Below are positions 18,655 through 28,719 of a stretch of DNA of 64,000 nucleotides, piece after piece. The position numbers were made by a program, and so were the translations under genes. The stretch is taken from assembly GCF_023015865.1 (NCBI RefSeq), contig NZ_JALKBC010000011.1:1-64000 (forward strand). The letters are read 5' to 3'. Origin of the DNA: Arenibacter sp. F26102 (GTDB lineage Bacteria > Bacteroidota > Bacteroidia > Flavobacteriales > Flavobacteriaceae). Positions within the stretch are counted from its first letter, which is position 1, and each line of letters begins with the position of its first letter. Under the pieces are notes generated by a model, which did not search any database, had not been told where the DNA came from, and saw nothing but the letters and a program-made list of their open reading frames with translations.

Positions 18655-20697
18655 AAGAAAAGAGTATTTCATCGAATAAATGTATATCAAACGTCTAAAC
18701 AGCTAAAAAGGAACGTAAAACCTCCACTGCAACTCAATTGTGCAGTTCATCGAAAATAGCTTGTCTTTTACCGATGATATTAAAAAATTATTTAATATTT
18801 GTAAAACCCAAATGTTTATCATTTAAACAAAAGTCTTAAACTTATGAAATTTCGCCCCTCGAATTTTATCCAATTGACCCTAGCTTGTATTGTCTTAATT
18901 TTATGTATTTCCTGTAACAAAGATTCCGATCTTTTAGCGGAATATGTCATAGAAAATCCACAATCCATAATGGTCAACGATGTAGTAGTGACCCTGGCCA
19001 ACAGCCCTATTGTTATTGAACCACTAAGCAATGACGCCTTTGAAGAACCTGAAAAGGTTACCATTACTCAAGTTACCCCTCCAACGATGGGAACCGCCGA
19101 GGTACAGGAAGACAATACCGTTGTCTACACCCCAAACGCAGATGAAACCGGAACTGACGAGTTTGATTACACTACATCTATTACCAATCCGGACAATTCG
19201 GTTTCCACCGAAACCGGAAAAATAACCGTTACGGTAACTGAAAAGAATTCCTCATCTGACGAATATTCAATCATATTATCAGAGTTAAAAGCCTTTCCAA
19301 GTGCATTTGGTGCAGGTGAACTTGTATCTGGTGGTAGGGGCGGAAAAGTATACGAGGTTACCAATCTTAACGATAGTGGCGAAGGTTCGTTCAGGGCGGC
19401 ACTTGAAGCTACAGGGGATAGGATTATTATTGTGAAAGTGGAAGGTTTGGCCACTTTATCGTCAGTAATGACAACATATGCAGCAGGTAATGGGAACTTG
19501 ACTATATGGGGCCAGTTTGCTCCAGGACGCGGATTAACAGTGTCGGGCAAGAGAATGGCCATGTACAATTGCAACAACATAATAGTCAGACACATGACTT
19601 TTCAGAATAAAGTGGATACTGGCTTTGGCAGTTGGTCTGTCAACGAAATACCGGACGGACCGGGTGTTTATTTTGATCATCTATCCGTTAGGTACGGCAT
19701 GGACCAAATAGTAAATATCGGTTCCAGAAATTCAAACAACTATTCTACCCTAGCCTACACAATGATCGCAGAGGGATTGGACGGACATAACACAGGGAGC
19801 ATATTTGGTGATAGTGGTACAGGTGGTGCTGATACGGGAGCTAGTACTTACGCCAGGAACATGATATATAATGTAAGCCATAGAATACCGAATATATCCG
19901 GGTCCAGCCACCTACATGAAAATTACAACAATTATCTGGTCAACTGGTCATCTAGGATAATACGCACAAATGGGGGACCACACGTTGATTATTTTAACAA
20001 CTATGCAGAAAAAGGAAACAGACCTCAAGCCTCATCTAAACCAGTTAATAAAATGGGCCTACCAATGGATGGTTTTAGGACGTACACCGGGTGGAACTAC
20101 GTAGAGGGTCAGGATGAGACACCGAACGATAACCAAACCGGCCTATGGGTGAACTATAAGGCAAATTCAGAAGGATCTGATGGTGACCCTATTGATTCTA
20201 GCCACTATGCATCCGGTAGACAGCACAATTTCACAGACCCGGCAGATGGCATTTGGGATGTAATGGATGTGCCGTCAAAGGTGATGGCAAATGTCGGCCA
20301 TAACAGGGGTATAAATGCAGACGGTAGCCCAGGGTTCTTTAGGGACACAAAGGATGCTTCATATATTGACAAAACTACCAAAAACACTACGGAATCAGAT
20401 TTCAGGGCACAAGGGGAATGGGATAATTCCAAATTTACAAATACATCCTTATACGAATCGACAAGTGGCGACCATATTCCTGATTGGTTCAAGAATCAGC
20501 ACGCGCATTTAACGGTAGGGATCAACCAGATGAACGGGGTGCAGGTAGATTGGGACTTTGGTACCTACACAGTTAAGAATACAGCTGGGTATACTAATCT
20601 CGAAATGGCAGCGGCCTATTATGCTGGAGATTTTGAAATCATGCTTTATTAGTTGGCAATCAATTCTATCCCAAATAAATTTCAAGTTTAATCAATT
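18655..20697 (+). repeat. Duplicated block, copy A (pectate-lyase-like gene plus flanks)
   Basis: The block resembles 21912-24305. Similarity covers not only the coding region but also about 180 bases upstream (TTTCATCGAATAA at both, then ATATCAAAC) and about 45 bases after the stop (TAAATTTCA motif). It therefore arose as a DNA-level duplication including regulatory flanks. Confidence 0.75.
18844..20652 (+). CDS. Surface lipoprotein with Ig-like and pectate-lyase-like (PL1) domains
   Basis: 602 residues. Lipoprotein signal ending at Cys24 followed by NKDSD, an acidic tail like the Bacteroidota surface lipoprotein export signal. Then an Ig/cadherin-like domain (about 45-135) and a parallel beta-helix starting near residue 145 (FPSAFGAGELVSGGRGGK, GKVYEVTNLNDSGEGSFRAAL), typical of PL1 pectate lyases. 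A HRIPNISG stretch sits where PL1 enzymes carry an RxPxxR signature; the second Arg is not evident, so activity on polygalacturonate is unproven. It lies inside a locus that can make GalA and GalNAcA, suggesting cleavage or remodelling of the cell's own polymer. Close paralogue at 22101-24266. Confidence 0.85.
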   Translation: MKFRPSNFIQLTLACIVLILCISCNKDSDLLAEYVIENPQSIMVNDVVVTLANSPIVIEPLSNDAFEEPEKVTITQVTPPTMGTAEVQEDNTVVYTPNADETGTDEFDYTTSITNPDNSVSTETGKITVTVTEKNSSSDEYSIILSELKAFPSAFGAGELVSGGRGGKVYEVTNLNDSGEGSFRAALEATGDRIIIVKVEGLATLSSVMTTYAAGNGNLTIWGQFAPGRGLTVSGKRMAMYNCNNIIVRHMTFQNKVDTGFGSWSVNEIPDGPGVYFDHLSVRYGMDQIVNIGSRNSNNYSTLAYTMIAEGLDGHNTGSIFGDSGTGGADTGASTYARNMIYNVSHRIPNISGSSHLHENYNNYLVNWSSRIIRTNGGPHVDYFNNYAEKGNRPQASSKPVNKMGLPMDGFRTYTGWNYVEGQDETPNDNQTGLWVNYKANSEGSDGDPIDSSHYASGRQHNFTDPADGIWDVMDVPSKVMANVGHNRGINADGSPGFFRDTKDASYIDKTTKNTTESDFRAQGEWDNSKFTNTSLYESTSGDHIPDWFKNQHAHLTVGINQMNGVQVDWDFGTYTVKNTAGYTNLEMAAAYYAGDFEIMLY

Positions 20698-20747
20698 TAT
20701 TTTATGGATTTCCATAAAAAAGACAATCACAGAAAGTGTGTATATAG

Positions 20748-20780
20748 AAAATAGCGGGGACAAGCCCCCGCTATTTTTTT
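20748..20780 (+). terminator. Rho-independent terminator after first PL1-like gene
   Basis: Stem AAATAGCGGGG pairs with CCCCGCTATTT around the loop ACAAGC and is followed by a run of T. It sits about 95 bases after the stop at 20652, so the first lyase-like gene probably forms its own transcript. Confidence 0.85.
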
Positions 20781-20805
20781 ATTTTATTTTGAATATTTAC
20801 ACATT

Positions 20806-21050
20806 ATGAAGAAAGAAGAATTGTTCAGCAATGAATTTTTGAAGCAATTCAATACCGGTGATGAGCTCAACGGTTTTTCAAAGAAACTGCAAAAGTGTGG
20901 TATCAAAAAGATGTTGGAAGGCTAACTTGACTGGTACCGGGCTATGACCAGAAGCAAAAATCGAGCAGTAGCAATATATGAAATACAGGAAATAGAATTT
21001 GGAAGGAAAATTAGGAGTTTCATCATCTTTTGAAGAAATTGAAACGGCAG
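20806..21050 (+). pseudogene. Fragment of an IS256-family transposase
   Basis: Starting at ATG 20806 the frame reads MKKEELFSNEFLKQFNTGDE, then QKCGIKKMLEG, and after stops and a frame change GYDQKQKSSSSN. This is the N-terminal signature of IS256/Mutator transposases (target-site-binding part with LEGELDxHLGYDK). The catalytic DDE region is absent. An old insertion remnant between the two lyase-like genes. Confidence 0.6.
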
Positions 21051-21911
21051 AAACATTTCGCAAATACAGAGTCAATATGGGTATTTTTTAAAGTTGGAAG
21101 AAACAACAAGATCCAGTCTAGGAACGATCCAATTATATCCATCCACAACCGGATATTTCAGATTCACTACAAAGTGAATATCACAATATGTGTTTCTCAA
21201 ATTTTCTATCATATTACTAAACTTGATTTAGCTAAGTATACGGAAACATGAACTTCTATTTTCCTTTGTCTTCCCTAAATATCTACCATTTTCCACAAGT
21301 ATTTCTCTTTGAATCCTTCCATGTTACCCGGACTGAACTCAACTTTTTCCGCTACCAGATCATAATACACCTATCCTATCGTTCAGATGGTAACGACAAA
21401 TACAAGTCCGATCTCTATACAGGCTTTTTTCCTCTAGCTTTTGTCCAATGGGCTCTTGGCGTACCATCGCTAGATTACAGCCCTTCTAGCACCTGGACCT
21501 CCTATTTCTGTTTCCTTGTTACCTTACTCACAATCAATACCCTCAGTGCTATCTTATTTTTGGCCGCCGCATTTAACCATGTATGGAATTGTTTTTATCT
21601 AAGAAATTCTTACTCGAGGTACGTATTGACTACAAAGTGTAAAGTCAGTGTAGTTAGATACTTCAGGCGTCAATCCTGGGACACCCCTCCAAGGACACTA
21701 TATACGAATTGGCCATATTAAAGTTTCAATGGTTCCAAGACATATTGCCGTCTTTTAGTTTCTCGATAACGTCCGAATCTTTAGCATTCGTCCTTTGCTT
21801 CTACTCCCTTTTGGATACTTATATTATTTTGAAAACAATTTTTAAGCACATTTGAAACTGATTTTATTTGTTAATATATTGACATATACCGCAATTAGAC
21901 AAGCTGAAATC
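21051..21911. other. Gene-free stretch between duplicated lyase blocks
   Basis: After the IS256 fragment nothing is clearly identifiable. A 157-codon forward frame at 21248-21721 is open, but its composition (many Tyr, Phe, Cys, Ser) and lack of any motif make it unlikely to be a gene. Probably decayed mobile DNA. Confidence 0.45.
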
Positions 21912-24305
21912 TAAAAGAAAGAAGCATTTCATCGAATAATCAAATATCAAACATCCAAACCCCAATACGCAATCGTAAATCTACCAATTCTAATTAAAAA
22001 CAGCAGTTTGACGTCAATATACGCTACTCGTCGATGATATTATGAAAGTAAATTTATTATAAACCCCAATTGATTATCAATTAATTAAAGTCTAATACTT
22101 ATGAAAATTTCCCCCTCGAACCTATTACAATGGACCCTGCTATGTCTTTTCCTTTTTTTAAATTCTTCCTGCAACAAGGATTCCGACCTTTTGGCAGAAT
22201 ATGTTGTGGAAGAAAATCCAATAAGCACTGAACCCAATGAAGTAATTATCGATTTAGCAAATGCGGTATTTACTACCGAAGAAGATCAAGCTGTAACCTT
22301 CAATCTGCTTTACAACACCTCTAGCAACAGGAAAGGGCGCAGAAGATATAAAAGAAACGTAAAACCTAAATATGGTGAAATTACCATAGAAAAAGACAGC
22401 ATAGCTGTTTACACTCCTTCAAACGACTATAATGGTAAGGATAATATTGAAATTATATTGGAAGTCACCAATGAGGATGACACTACATCGGAAGTTGCTG
22501 TAAACGTAGATGTTACCATTGAGCCTGTTGAGGATGTTGTTGAAGATATCGTTGAAGTTACTTCTGAAGAGGCCGTAATAATAGAACCTCTTGATAATGA
22601 CACTTTTAACGAAGAAAGTGAGGTTGTAATAACAGAAGTGAGTCAACCTGCCAATGGTATTGCAGTAATCAATGAGGATAATACCATTACCTATACTCCT
22701 AATACCGAAAGTTCCGAAGAAACCGCTACAGAAGAAGTTGCTACAGAAGAGGTTGTTAGCCCTGAGGAGGATTCATTTACTTATACCACTACCGTAACCA
22801 ATTCAGATAACTCGGTCACCACAGAAACCGGGTCCATTACCGTTACTGAATCTGAAAAGAACACCACATCTGACGAATATTCAATCGTATTATCAGAGTT
22901 AAAAGCCTTTCCGAGTGCATTTGGCGCAGGTGAACTTGTGACTGGTGGCAGGGGCGGAAAAGTATATGAGGTTACCAATCTTAATGATAGTGGCGAAGGT
23001 TCGTTCAGAGCGGCACTTGAAGCTACTGGAGATAGAATAATTATTATAAAGGTAGAAGGATTGGCCACTTTATCGTCAGTAATGACAACATACGCGGCAG
23101 GTAATGGAAACTTGACTATTTGGGGCCAGTTTGCTCCAGGGCGCGGATTAACCATGTCGGGCAAGAGAATGGCCATGTACAATTGCAACAACGTAATAGT
23201 TAGGCATATGACTTTCCAAAACAAGGTGGACACTGGCTTTGGCAGTTGGTCGGTCAACGAAATACCCGACGGACCAGGCGTTTATTTTGATCATCTATCC
23301 GTTAGGTACGGCATGGACCAAATAATAAATATTGGTTCAAGAAACTCGAGTAATTACTCCACATTGGCCTACACCATGATCGCAGAGGGATTGGACGGGC
23401 ATAACACAGGGAGCATATTTGGGGATAGTGGTACAGGTGGAGCTGATACGGGAGCTAGTACTTACGCCAGGAACATGATATATAATGTAAGCCATAGAAT
23501 ACCGAATGTATCCGGGTCCAGCCACCTCCATGAAAATTACAACAATTATCTGGTCAATTGGTCATCTAGAATAATACGGACAAATGGGGGACCACACGTT
23601 GATTATTTTAACAACTACTCAGAAAAGGGAAATAGGCCTCAAGCTTCATCAACCCCTGTTAATAAAATGGGCTTGCCAATAGATGGTTTTATGACTTATA
23701 CCGGGTGGAACTATGTAGAGGGTCAGGATGAGACCCCAAATGACAACCAAACCGGCCTATGGGTGAACTATAAGGCGAACTCAGAAGGTTCCGATGGAGA
23801 CCCTATTGACAAAAGCCACTATGCATCTGGTAGACAGCATAATTTCACAAACCCTGCAGATGGTATTTGGGATGTAATGGATGTGCCGTCAAAAGTAATG
23901 GCTAATGTCGGCCATAACATGGGAATAAATGCAGATGGTAGCCCAGGGTTCTTCAGGGACACAAAGGATGCTTCATATATTGACAAAACAAGCAACAATA
24001 CCACGGAATCAGATTACAGAGCGCAAGGGGATTGGGATAATTCCGAATTTACAAATACATCCTTATATGAGTCTACAAGTGGCGACCATATTCCTGATTG
24101 GTTTAAAAATCAACACGACCATTTAACCATTGGGGTAGATCAACAAGATGATGTTGAAACATATTGGGATTTTGGAACCTACACAGTTAAAAATACAGCT
24201 GGCTATACCAATCTTGAAATGGCAGCGGCCTATTATGCCGGAGATTTCGAAATCATGCTTTATTAGTTGGTAATCAAATCTGTCCTAAATAAATTTCAGG
24301 TGTAA
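21912..24305 (+). repeat. Duplicated block, copy B (pectate-lyase-like gene plus flanks)
   Basis: Counterpart of 18655-20697. Flanks and catalytic domain are conserved, while the N-terminal part of the gene has gained (or copy A has lost) about 120 residues of Ig-like sequence. Confidence 0.75.
22101..24266 (+). CDS. Surface lipoprotein with two Ig-like domains and a pectate-lyase-like (PL1) domain
   Basis: 721 residues, paralogue of the gene at 18844. Lipid Cys24 is followed by the same NKDSD tail. An additional domain (about 45-150; basic patch NRKGRRRYKRNVK, then YTPSNDYNGKDNIEI) precedes the Ig-like domain shared with copy A (about 155-255), which is expanded with Glu/Thr/Val-rich linkers (ETATEEVATEEVV). 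The beta-helix from about residue 265 is nearly identical to copy A, including GEGSFRAALEATGDR, HRIPNVSG and the C-terminal YYAGDFEIMLY. Probably the same role at the cell surface with a longer stalk. Confidence 0.85.
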   Translation: MKISPSNLLQWTLLCLFLFLNSSCNKDSDLLAEYVVEENPISTEPNEVIIDLANAVFTTEEDQAVTFNLLYNTSSNRKGRRRYKRNVKPKYGEITIEKDSIAVYTPSNDYNGKDNIEIILEVTNEDDTTSEVAVNVDVTIEPVEDVVEDIVEVTSEEAVIIEPLDNDTFNEESEVVITEVSQPANGIAVINEDNTITYTPNTESSEETATEEVATEEVVSPEEDSFTYTTTVTNSDNSVTTETGSITVTESEKNTTSDEYSIVLSELKAFPSAFGAGELVTGGRGGKVYEVTNLNDSGEGSFRAALEATGDRIIIIKVEGLATLSSVMTTYAAGNGNLTIWGQFAPGRGLTMSGKRMAMYNCNNVIVRHMTFQNKVDTGFGSWSVNEIPDGPGVYFDHLSVRYGMDQIINIGSRNSSNYSTLAYTMIAEGLDGHNTGSIFGDSGTGGADTGASTYARNMIYNVSHRIPNVSGSSHLHENYNNYLVNWSSRIIRTNGGPHVDYFNNYSEKGNRPQASSTPVNKMGLPIDGFMTYTGWNYVEGQDETPNDNQTGLWVNYKANSEGSDGDPIDKSHYASGRQHNFTNPADGIWDVMDVPSKVMANVGHNMGINADGSPGFFRDTKDASYIDKTSNNTTESDYRAQGDWDNSEFTNTSLYESTSGDHIPDWFKNQHDHLTIGVDQQDDVETYWDFGTYTVKNTAGYTNLEMAAAYYAGDFEIMLY

Positions 24306-24445
24306 TGAATTTAGCCAAGAGAATTGAAAGGCATACTTCAACAACCCATGAAATAGATTTGCCCAACTCTGAGCCATCGGCATCATTTTGGTCGAAAATA
24401 CACCTTCAGTAGATAAGTCTCTTTTTTAAGAATACACTAAACATT

Positions 24446-24480
24446 AAATGCTCCTAGATTTATTTAGGGGCATTTTTTTT
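24446..24480 (+). terminator. Rho-independent terminator after second PL1-like gene
   Basis: AAATGCTCCTA and TTTAGGGGCATTT form a stem with one G-T-type mismatch, followed by eight T. Located 180 bases after the stop at 24266. Confidence 0.75.
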
Positions 24481-24499
24481 GATGTTCGATTTTGAATTT

Positions 24500-25116
24500 A
24501 GGACAGGTTAGGTGTTCCGCTTGTGATTTTGGTGAGATTCAACCTTGTCCGTTTCTACCAGGCCATGTAAGGCATCTTTATTTGTGTGCTATTGCATATT
24601 ATCCATTCCAGGTATGTAGTCGAGTTTTTTATACCAAGGGTTTTAAAGATGACCTATAGTTTACGGTAATTACAAACCATTGACCTCCACAACGGATTCT
24701 AGTTGGTGGAATACCTAAGCTCACTGTCTAACCTGTAAAATCAATTAATATACTGTGCTTATCAACGATGTGGACCTACCAAGAATCGAAGATTATTTAT
24801 TGGACTTCTCGATATCAATATTTTTGACCTTTTATCAGTAGATCTAGCTAACAATCTTATAATTCGTCAGGCGTTTACCGCCAAGATCTACAACAGAGAA
24901 GAATTGGTAATCGATATCGCCATTGACCTACTTGACCGAACGCTTGTCGAACCAACCGGATTTGTGATTTTAGAACAACAGTACCCGTTTGCCTTGGGGA
25001 TCGAATATTCAAAGTGGTCCTTTTTAGGCACCGCACAGACCAAAGACCTTTATCCGTTCCTCCCAGGGGATGACCGAAAAGATCCTCCGGATCTCCCTTT
25101 CAGTGAACGATTTTAG
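24500..25116 (-). pseudogene. Decayed IS5/IS1182-like transposase
   Basis: Read on the minus strand, pieces appear in the right order for this transposase family: KSFTEREIRRIF, KGPL-IFDPQGKRVLLF, VNGDIDYQFF, KRLTNYKIVS, DIEKSNK, then SELRYSTN and VIFKTLGIKN. The last pieces correspond to the family's CYES-LRYPTD and W-RQLC-ICKTLG segments. Many stops interrupt them. The forward open frame at 24904-25116 is a shadow of this remnant. Family assignment is from memory of consensus motifs, not a search. Confidence 0.55.
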
Positions 25117-25692
25117 AACAGTTCCTATTAATTGATCCCCCCAGTAGGTGAAAAAATAGGCCAAAAGTTAGTTATTCTGCTAATAATGTTCAAAAACAAT
25201 TAAGATAATACCCTGGCATAAAGGCCAAATACTCTTATACAAGATTTTCTTTTATCTATAACATGAATTAACAATCTGAATAACAGTTAATCAATCTACT
25301 TTCAATAGTACGCTAATAGATCAAAAATTACCTTACAGGGCTGGATTAAGTTTTACCTCACTCAAAACCATAAAAAATAACTTCAAACTTCTCCTACCAA
25401 GAAGTAAAAATCTATTCCTAAGGAGCGAGCACTCCGAGAATACAAAATGAAATTTCTATTGTCGATTAAATTGACAGTTACAATATCAAGGTTAAATGTT
25501 AATGAAAAACTACTTCCTTTTACTCTCGTGAGAATTCCTACAAAATGAAATAATCAGGACATTCCAAAAAACCATATAACGATATACTTCAATTTTCATC
25601 AATTTTATTTGCTAGTATCATATATTTAAACTAACTATGGTTCTCGATTGTTTTGATTAAGTACAATTCATTTTTCACATATTCATTGATTT
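25117..25692. other. Gene-free AT-rich leader of the next gene
   Basis: No coding sequence, RNA or strong hairpin recognised. It presumably contains the promoter of the gene at 25693, but no convincing TAnnTTTG element was found close to the start. Confidence 0.4.
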
Positions 25693-27294
25693 ATGCAAGA
25701 AAAATTAAGAGTTGCTATTCTCTCAGATAATAACAAATTATATGCCTGGCAGCAATTGGTATTGGAGAATATCGAAAAATCAGACTATGCCCAATTAACA
25801 CTTTCCATTAAAATAAACGACAAGACTAACCCAAAAGTACCATGGGCATGGAACATTCTTAGTCGTTTAGATTATTCCCTTTTTAAACCTCGCCCAAATG
25901 CCAAATTGGTAAAAAGTTCAAGGTCATTATTTAAAGAGACTTTGGAATACTCGGAGACTTCAGGTTTGAATTTAAAAAAACCAAACGAATACCTAGTAGA
26001 TGTTATTATCAATTTCTCAGACAGCATACCCGACAAAAACCTTATTTCACACAGTGAATATGGAGTATGGGATTTAGTACATTCCGCCCCCTCTAACATA
26101 AAACAAGGTCCTCCAGGGGCTTGGGAACTTCTTTTAGGACTACCTGAAATAGGGGCATATTTAAAATGTAGGACACATGAGGAAAAGCAACCCAAAATAC
26201 TTGACCAGACTTTTGTCTGTACTGACTGGATCAGTTTTTCAAGAAATGCCAATAGCATCTATTGGCATGCATACCCAATGATTCATAGAAATTTAAAAAA
26301 ATTATATGAAACAAAGGAATTGAACGGTATTGACAGTAATAATTATAAAATTTGCACCTCAAAGGACCTTAGCCATCCATACTTTGAATATCCAAAAACA
26401 AGTGAATTATTTTGGCATGTCACTAAAATATTGTTGAAAAAAATTAGACAATTAATTGAAAGTAAAATATATTATGATCAATGGATTCTTCTTTTTTCCA
26501 ATTCAGCAAATTCCTCCCCCTATAATTTATCACAGTATACCAGAATCATCCCTCCCAAGGACCGATTTTGGGCCGACCCATTTTTGATTATAAGAAACAA
26601 CAAACAATATCTTTTTATTGAAGAACTCGTATTTAAGGATAAATTAGGGCATTTGGCCGTTATGGAATTGGATGATAAAGGAAATTATACCACCCCAAAA
26701 ATTATCTTAAAAAAAGAATATCATCTTTCTTATCCTTTCCTTTTTGAGGACAAAGACAACCTCTTTATGATCCCGGAAACAAGTGGAAACAATGATATTC
26801 AACTGTACAAATGTACTAATTTCCCACATGAATGGAAATTGGAAAAAACGCTAATGAACAATGTCGTTGCTCTAGATACCACTATCTATAAAGAAGGTGA
26901 TATTTATTGGATGTTTACGAACTTAAAAGAGCATAAAGGGATGCCATCCAACGTAAATCTCTTCTTGTACTATTCCAAGGACCTCGTATCAAACAAATGG
27001 ACATCCCACCCCTTAAATCCTGTGGTAACCGATGTTAAAAAAGCAAGGCCTGCGGGGCAACTATTTAAGGAAGGAAATAATTTAGTCCGTCCATCTCAAA
27101 ACTGCTCCCATTATTATGGATATGGTATGAATTTTAATAAGATAACAAAATTAACCGAACTCTATTATGAAGAAGAAATGTTACATTCCATTGATCCGGG
27201 ATGGCAAAAAAATGTATTATGCACCCACACCTTTAATTTCAGTAAGTATGTATATATAAGTGATGCCAAAATAAAAAGAAATCGATTTTTTTAA
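25693..27294 (+). CDS. Formyltransferase-like plus GINT1-type beta-propeller fusion protein
   Basis: 533 residues, no signal peptide. The N-terminal part (about 1-190) resembles the formyltransferase fold: DVIINFSDSIPDKNL followed by HSAPSNIKQGPPGAWELL, the position of the methionyl-tRNA formyltransferase core. A catalytic Asn-His-Asp set is not evident. The C-terminal part (about 270-533) has repeated blades (DRFWADPFLI, YPFLFEDKDNLFMIPET, ARPAGQLFKEGNNLVRPSQN) like the propeller found at the N-terminus of plant glucosamine inositolphosphorylceramide transferases and in GH43/68-type proteins. Such fusions occur in bacterial polysaccharide loci, but their reaction is unknown to me. Isolated by decayed DNA on both sides. 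Confidence 0.6.
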   Translation: MQEKLRVAILSDNNKLYAWQQLVLENIEKSDYAQLTLSIKINDKTNPKVPWAWNILSRLDYSLFKPRPNAKLVKSSRSLFKETLEYSETSGLNLKKPNEYLVDVIINFSDSIPDKNLISHSEYGVWDLVHSAPSNIKQGPPGAWELLLGLPEIGAYLKCRTHEEKQPKILDQTFVCTDWISFSRNANSIYWHAYPMIHRNLKKLYETKELNGIDSNNYKICTSKDLSHPYFEYPKTSELFWHVTKILLKKIRQLIESKIYYDQWILLFSNSANSSPYNLSQYTRIIPPKDRFWADPFLIIRNNKQYLFIEELVFKDKLGHLAVMELDDKGNYTTPKIILKKEYHLSYPFLFEDKDNLFMIPETSGNNDIQLYKCTNFPHEWKLEKTLMNNVVALDTTIYKEGDIYWMFTNLKEHKGMPSNVNLFLYYSKDLVSNKWTSHPLNPVVTDVKKARPAGQLFKEGNNLVRPSQNCSHYYGYGMNFNKITKLTELYYEEEMLHSIDPGWQKNVLCTHTFNFSKYVYISDAKIKRNRFF

Positions 27295-27326
27295 TAATAA
27301 CTAATCAACAACAACAATCAATACTT

Positions 27327-27490
27327 TGACCCACCCTAAAATAAGTTGACACAATTTCAACTTATTTATGAATTATTCAGAAAATCCAAGAAATAAGCGC
27401 ACGGCCTAAGCCTTAAATTAGCTGTTATATCCCAAGTTGAAAAGGCGAATAAATTTGGGAAGGAGAGTATCAACGATACCACCAACTCTT
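27327..27490 (+). pseudogene. 5' end of an IS3-family (IS150-like) element, orfA fragment
   Basis: A likely IS end begins TGACCCACCCTAAAATAAGT at 27327. The following frame from ATG 27369 reads MNYSENPRNKRTA, then a stop, and AVISQVEKG, matching the helix-turn-helix start of IS3-family OrfA proteins (KRTQ-DY-L-FKL-VV-QVEKGE). The rest of the element is missing and the sequence runs into the epimerase remnant. Confidence 0.5.
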
Positions 27491-27494
27491 TATC

Positions 27495-28275
27495 ATTTAT
27501 ATGCCTTAATCTAGAAGACTGAGAAGCCCTGCCTCATTTTTCCAAGAGTTCAATTTTGAAGTGGTCTGTAACTTGGCTGCACAAGCCGGCGCAAGGTACA
27601 GGTTGGAGAACCCCAGAACCAATATCGAAAGAAAAATTATAGGTTTTTTTAAATATTTTGGAATGCTGCAGGCATCACCATATTAAACACTTAATATATG
27701 CCAGTAACTCCGGCATGTTTGGAATGAACAAAAAAGTGCTCTTTGAAACCTCGCACAATGTGGACCACCCAATTTGCCATTATGCCGCTACAAAGAAGAG
27801 CAATGAACTGATTGCTCAGACCTGCAGCCATTTGTATTGGTTTGCGACTACCGGGCTAAGGTTTTTGCCGTTTTTCGGCCTTGAGCCGGCCAGATATATC
27901 CATGGCCCTATTTACCGAAGCTATGGTCCAAGGAGACGTTATAAAGATATTTAACCACAGGGAAATGGAACGTGTCTTTAATGATATAGACTATATTACC
28001 GAAGGAGACGTTCGTATCTTGGAAATAGAAACCACCCTTAGAATCAGAGTTCAAGAAAACTATAAGATCTTTAATATTGACAACAACAAATCCGTTAGGT
28101 TGACCACTTCATTAAAGCCATAGAAATAAATCTTGGTGTAAAGGCCAAACAGCAATTGCTATCCATTCCATTAGGTGACTTACTAGTACCCAGTCCAATA
28201 TATGGTTTTTAATAAGCAACCTCGATTTAAGCCCCAACACCCATATTCAAGAGGGGGTGGCCCAATATGTAGCTA
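27495..28275 (+). pseudogene. Decayed UDP-glucuronate 4-epimerase copy
   Basis: Follows the intact epimerase at 16202-17230 from about its residue 80 to the end. [24 protein letters not shown] and HYAATKKSNELIAQTCSHL match [23 protein letters not shown] and [18 protein letters not shown]. After a frameshift, MSRPDISMALFTEAMVQGD and YKIFNIDNNKSVRL follow. Stops and frameshifts break it, and the NAD-binding N-terminus is missing, apparently replaced by the IS3 fragment. Dead gene. Confidence 0.85.
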
Positions 28276-28719
28276 GAAATAAGGAGTACAACAAAGTACA
28301 AAGTATTATATCAGGAAACTTAAGAAGCGCCATCCAATCAAATATGGCAGATAGACGGTATAAAAATCTGCCTGCACTGAAATGGTTCTTAAAAATAGTA
28401 TTATTTTTATTTCTTACCCGAGTGTTTACTTCATTAATGGTTTTATTGATTGGCGCACAAAACGTTGAATTATTTTTAAACCCCGCTATATCAAGATGTT
28501 AACCCCAATGCTTATTGCAATGAAGATATCATCACTGGAAACGACTTCCTATGAGTTTTTGAAAGGCAAAAATATTCAGTAAGTTCATTATTTATCAAAG
28601 CCTATTGTTAAGTCTTTTATTCTATATTGAGATAAAATTCAACTATTTGATTTTAATATATTCTATCTTTAGTTTTGGTTTGGTGAAATAATAGAGTTAT
28701 AGTTAAAAAATATATAATT
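28276..28719. other. Gene-free leader before acetyltransferase gene
   Basis: AT-rich, with no gene recognised. A TATCTTTA near 28664 resembles the -7 promoter element and may serve the downstream pair, but its spacing to the TTTG at 28646 is shorter than usual. Confidence 0.35.

Noticed and set aside
21248-21721. 157-codon forward open frame between the lyase-like genes
   Set aside because: No motif, odd composition, and located in decayed mobile DNA; open probably by chance.
24904-25116. 70-codon forward frame
   Set aside because: The opposite strand reads as ordered fragments of a transposase, so the forward frame is a shadow.
27881-28123. 80-codon open frame resembling an epimerase C-terminus
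   Set aside because: It is one frame of the dead epimerase copy, lacking the NAD site and catalytic residues; not a separate gene.
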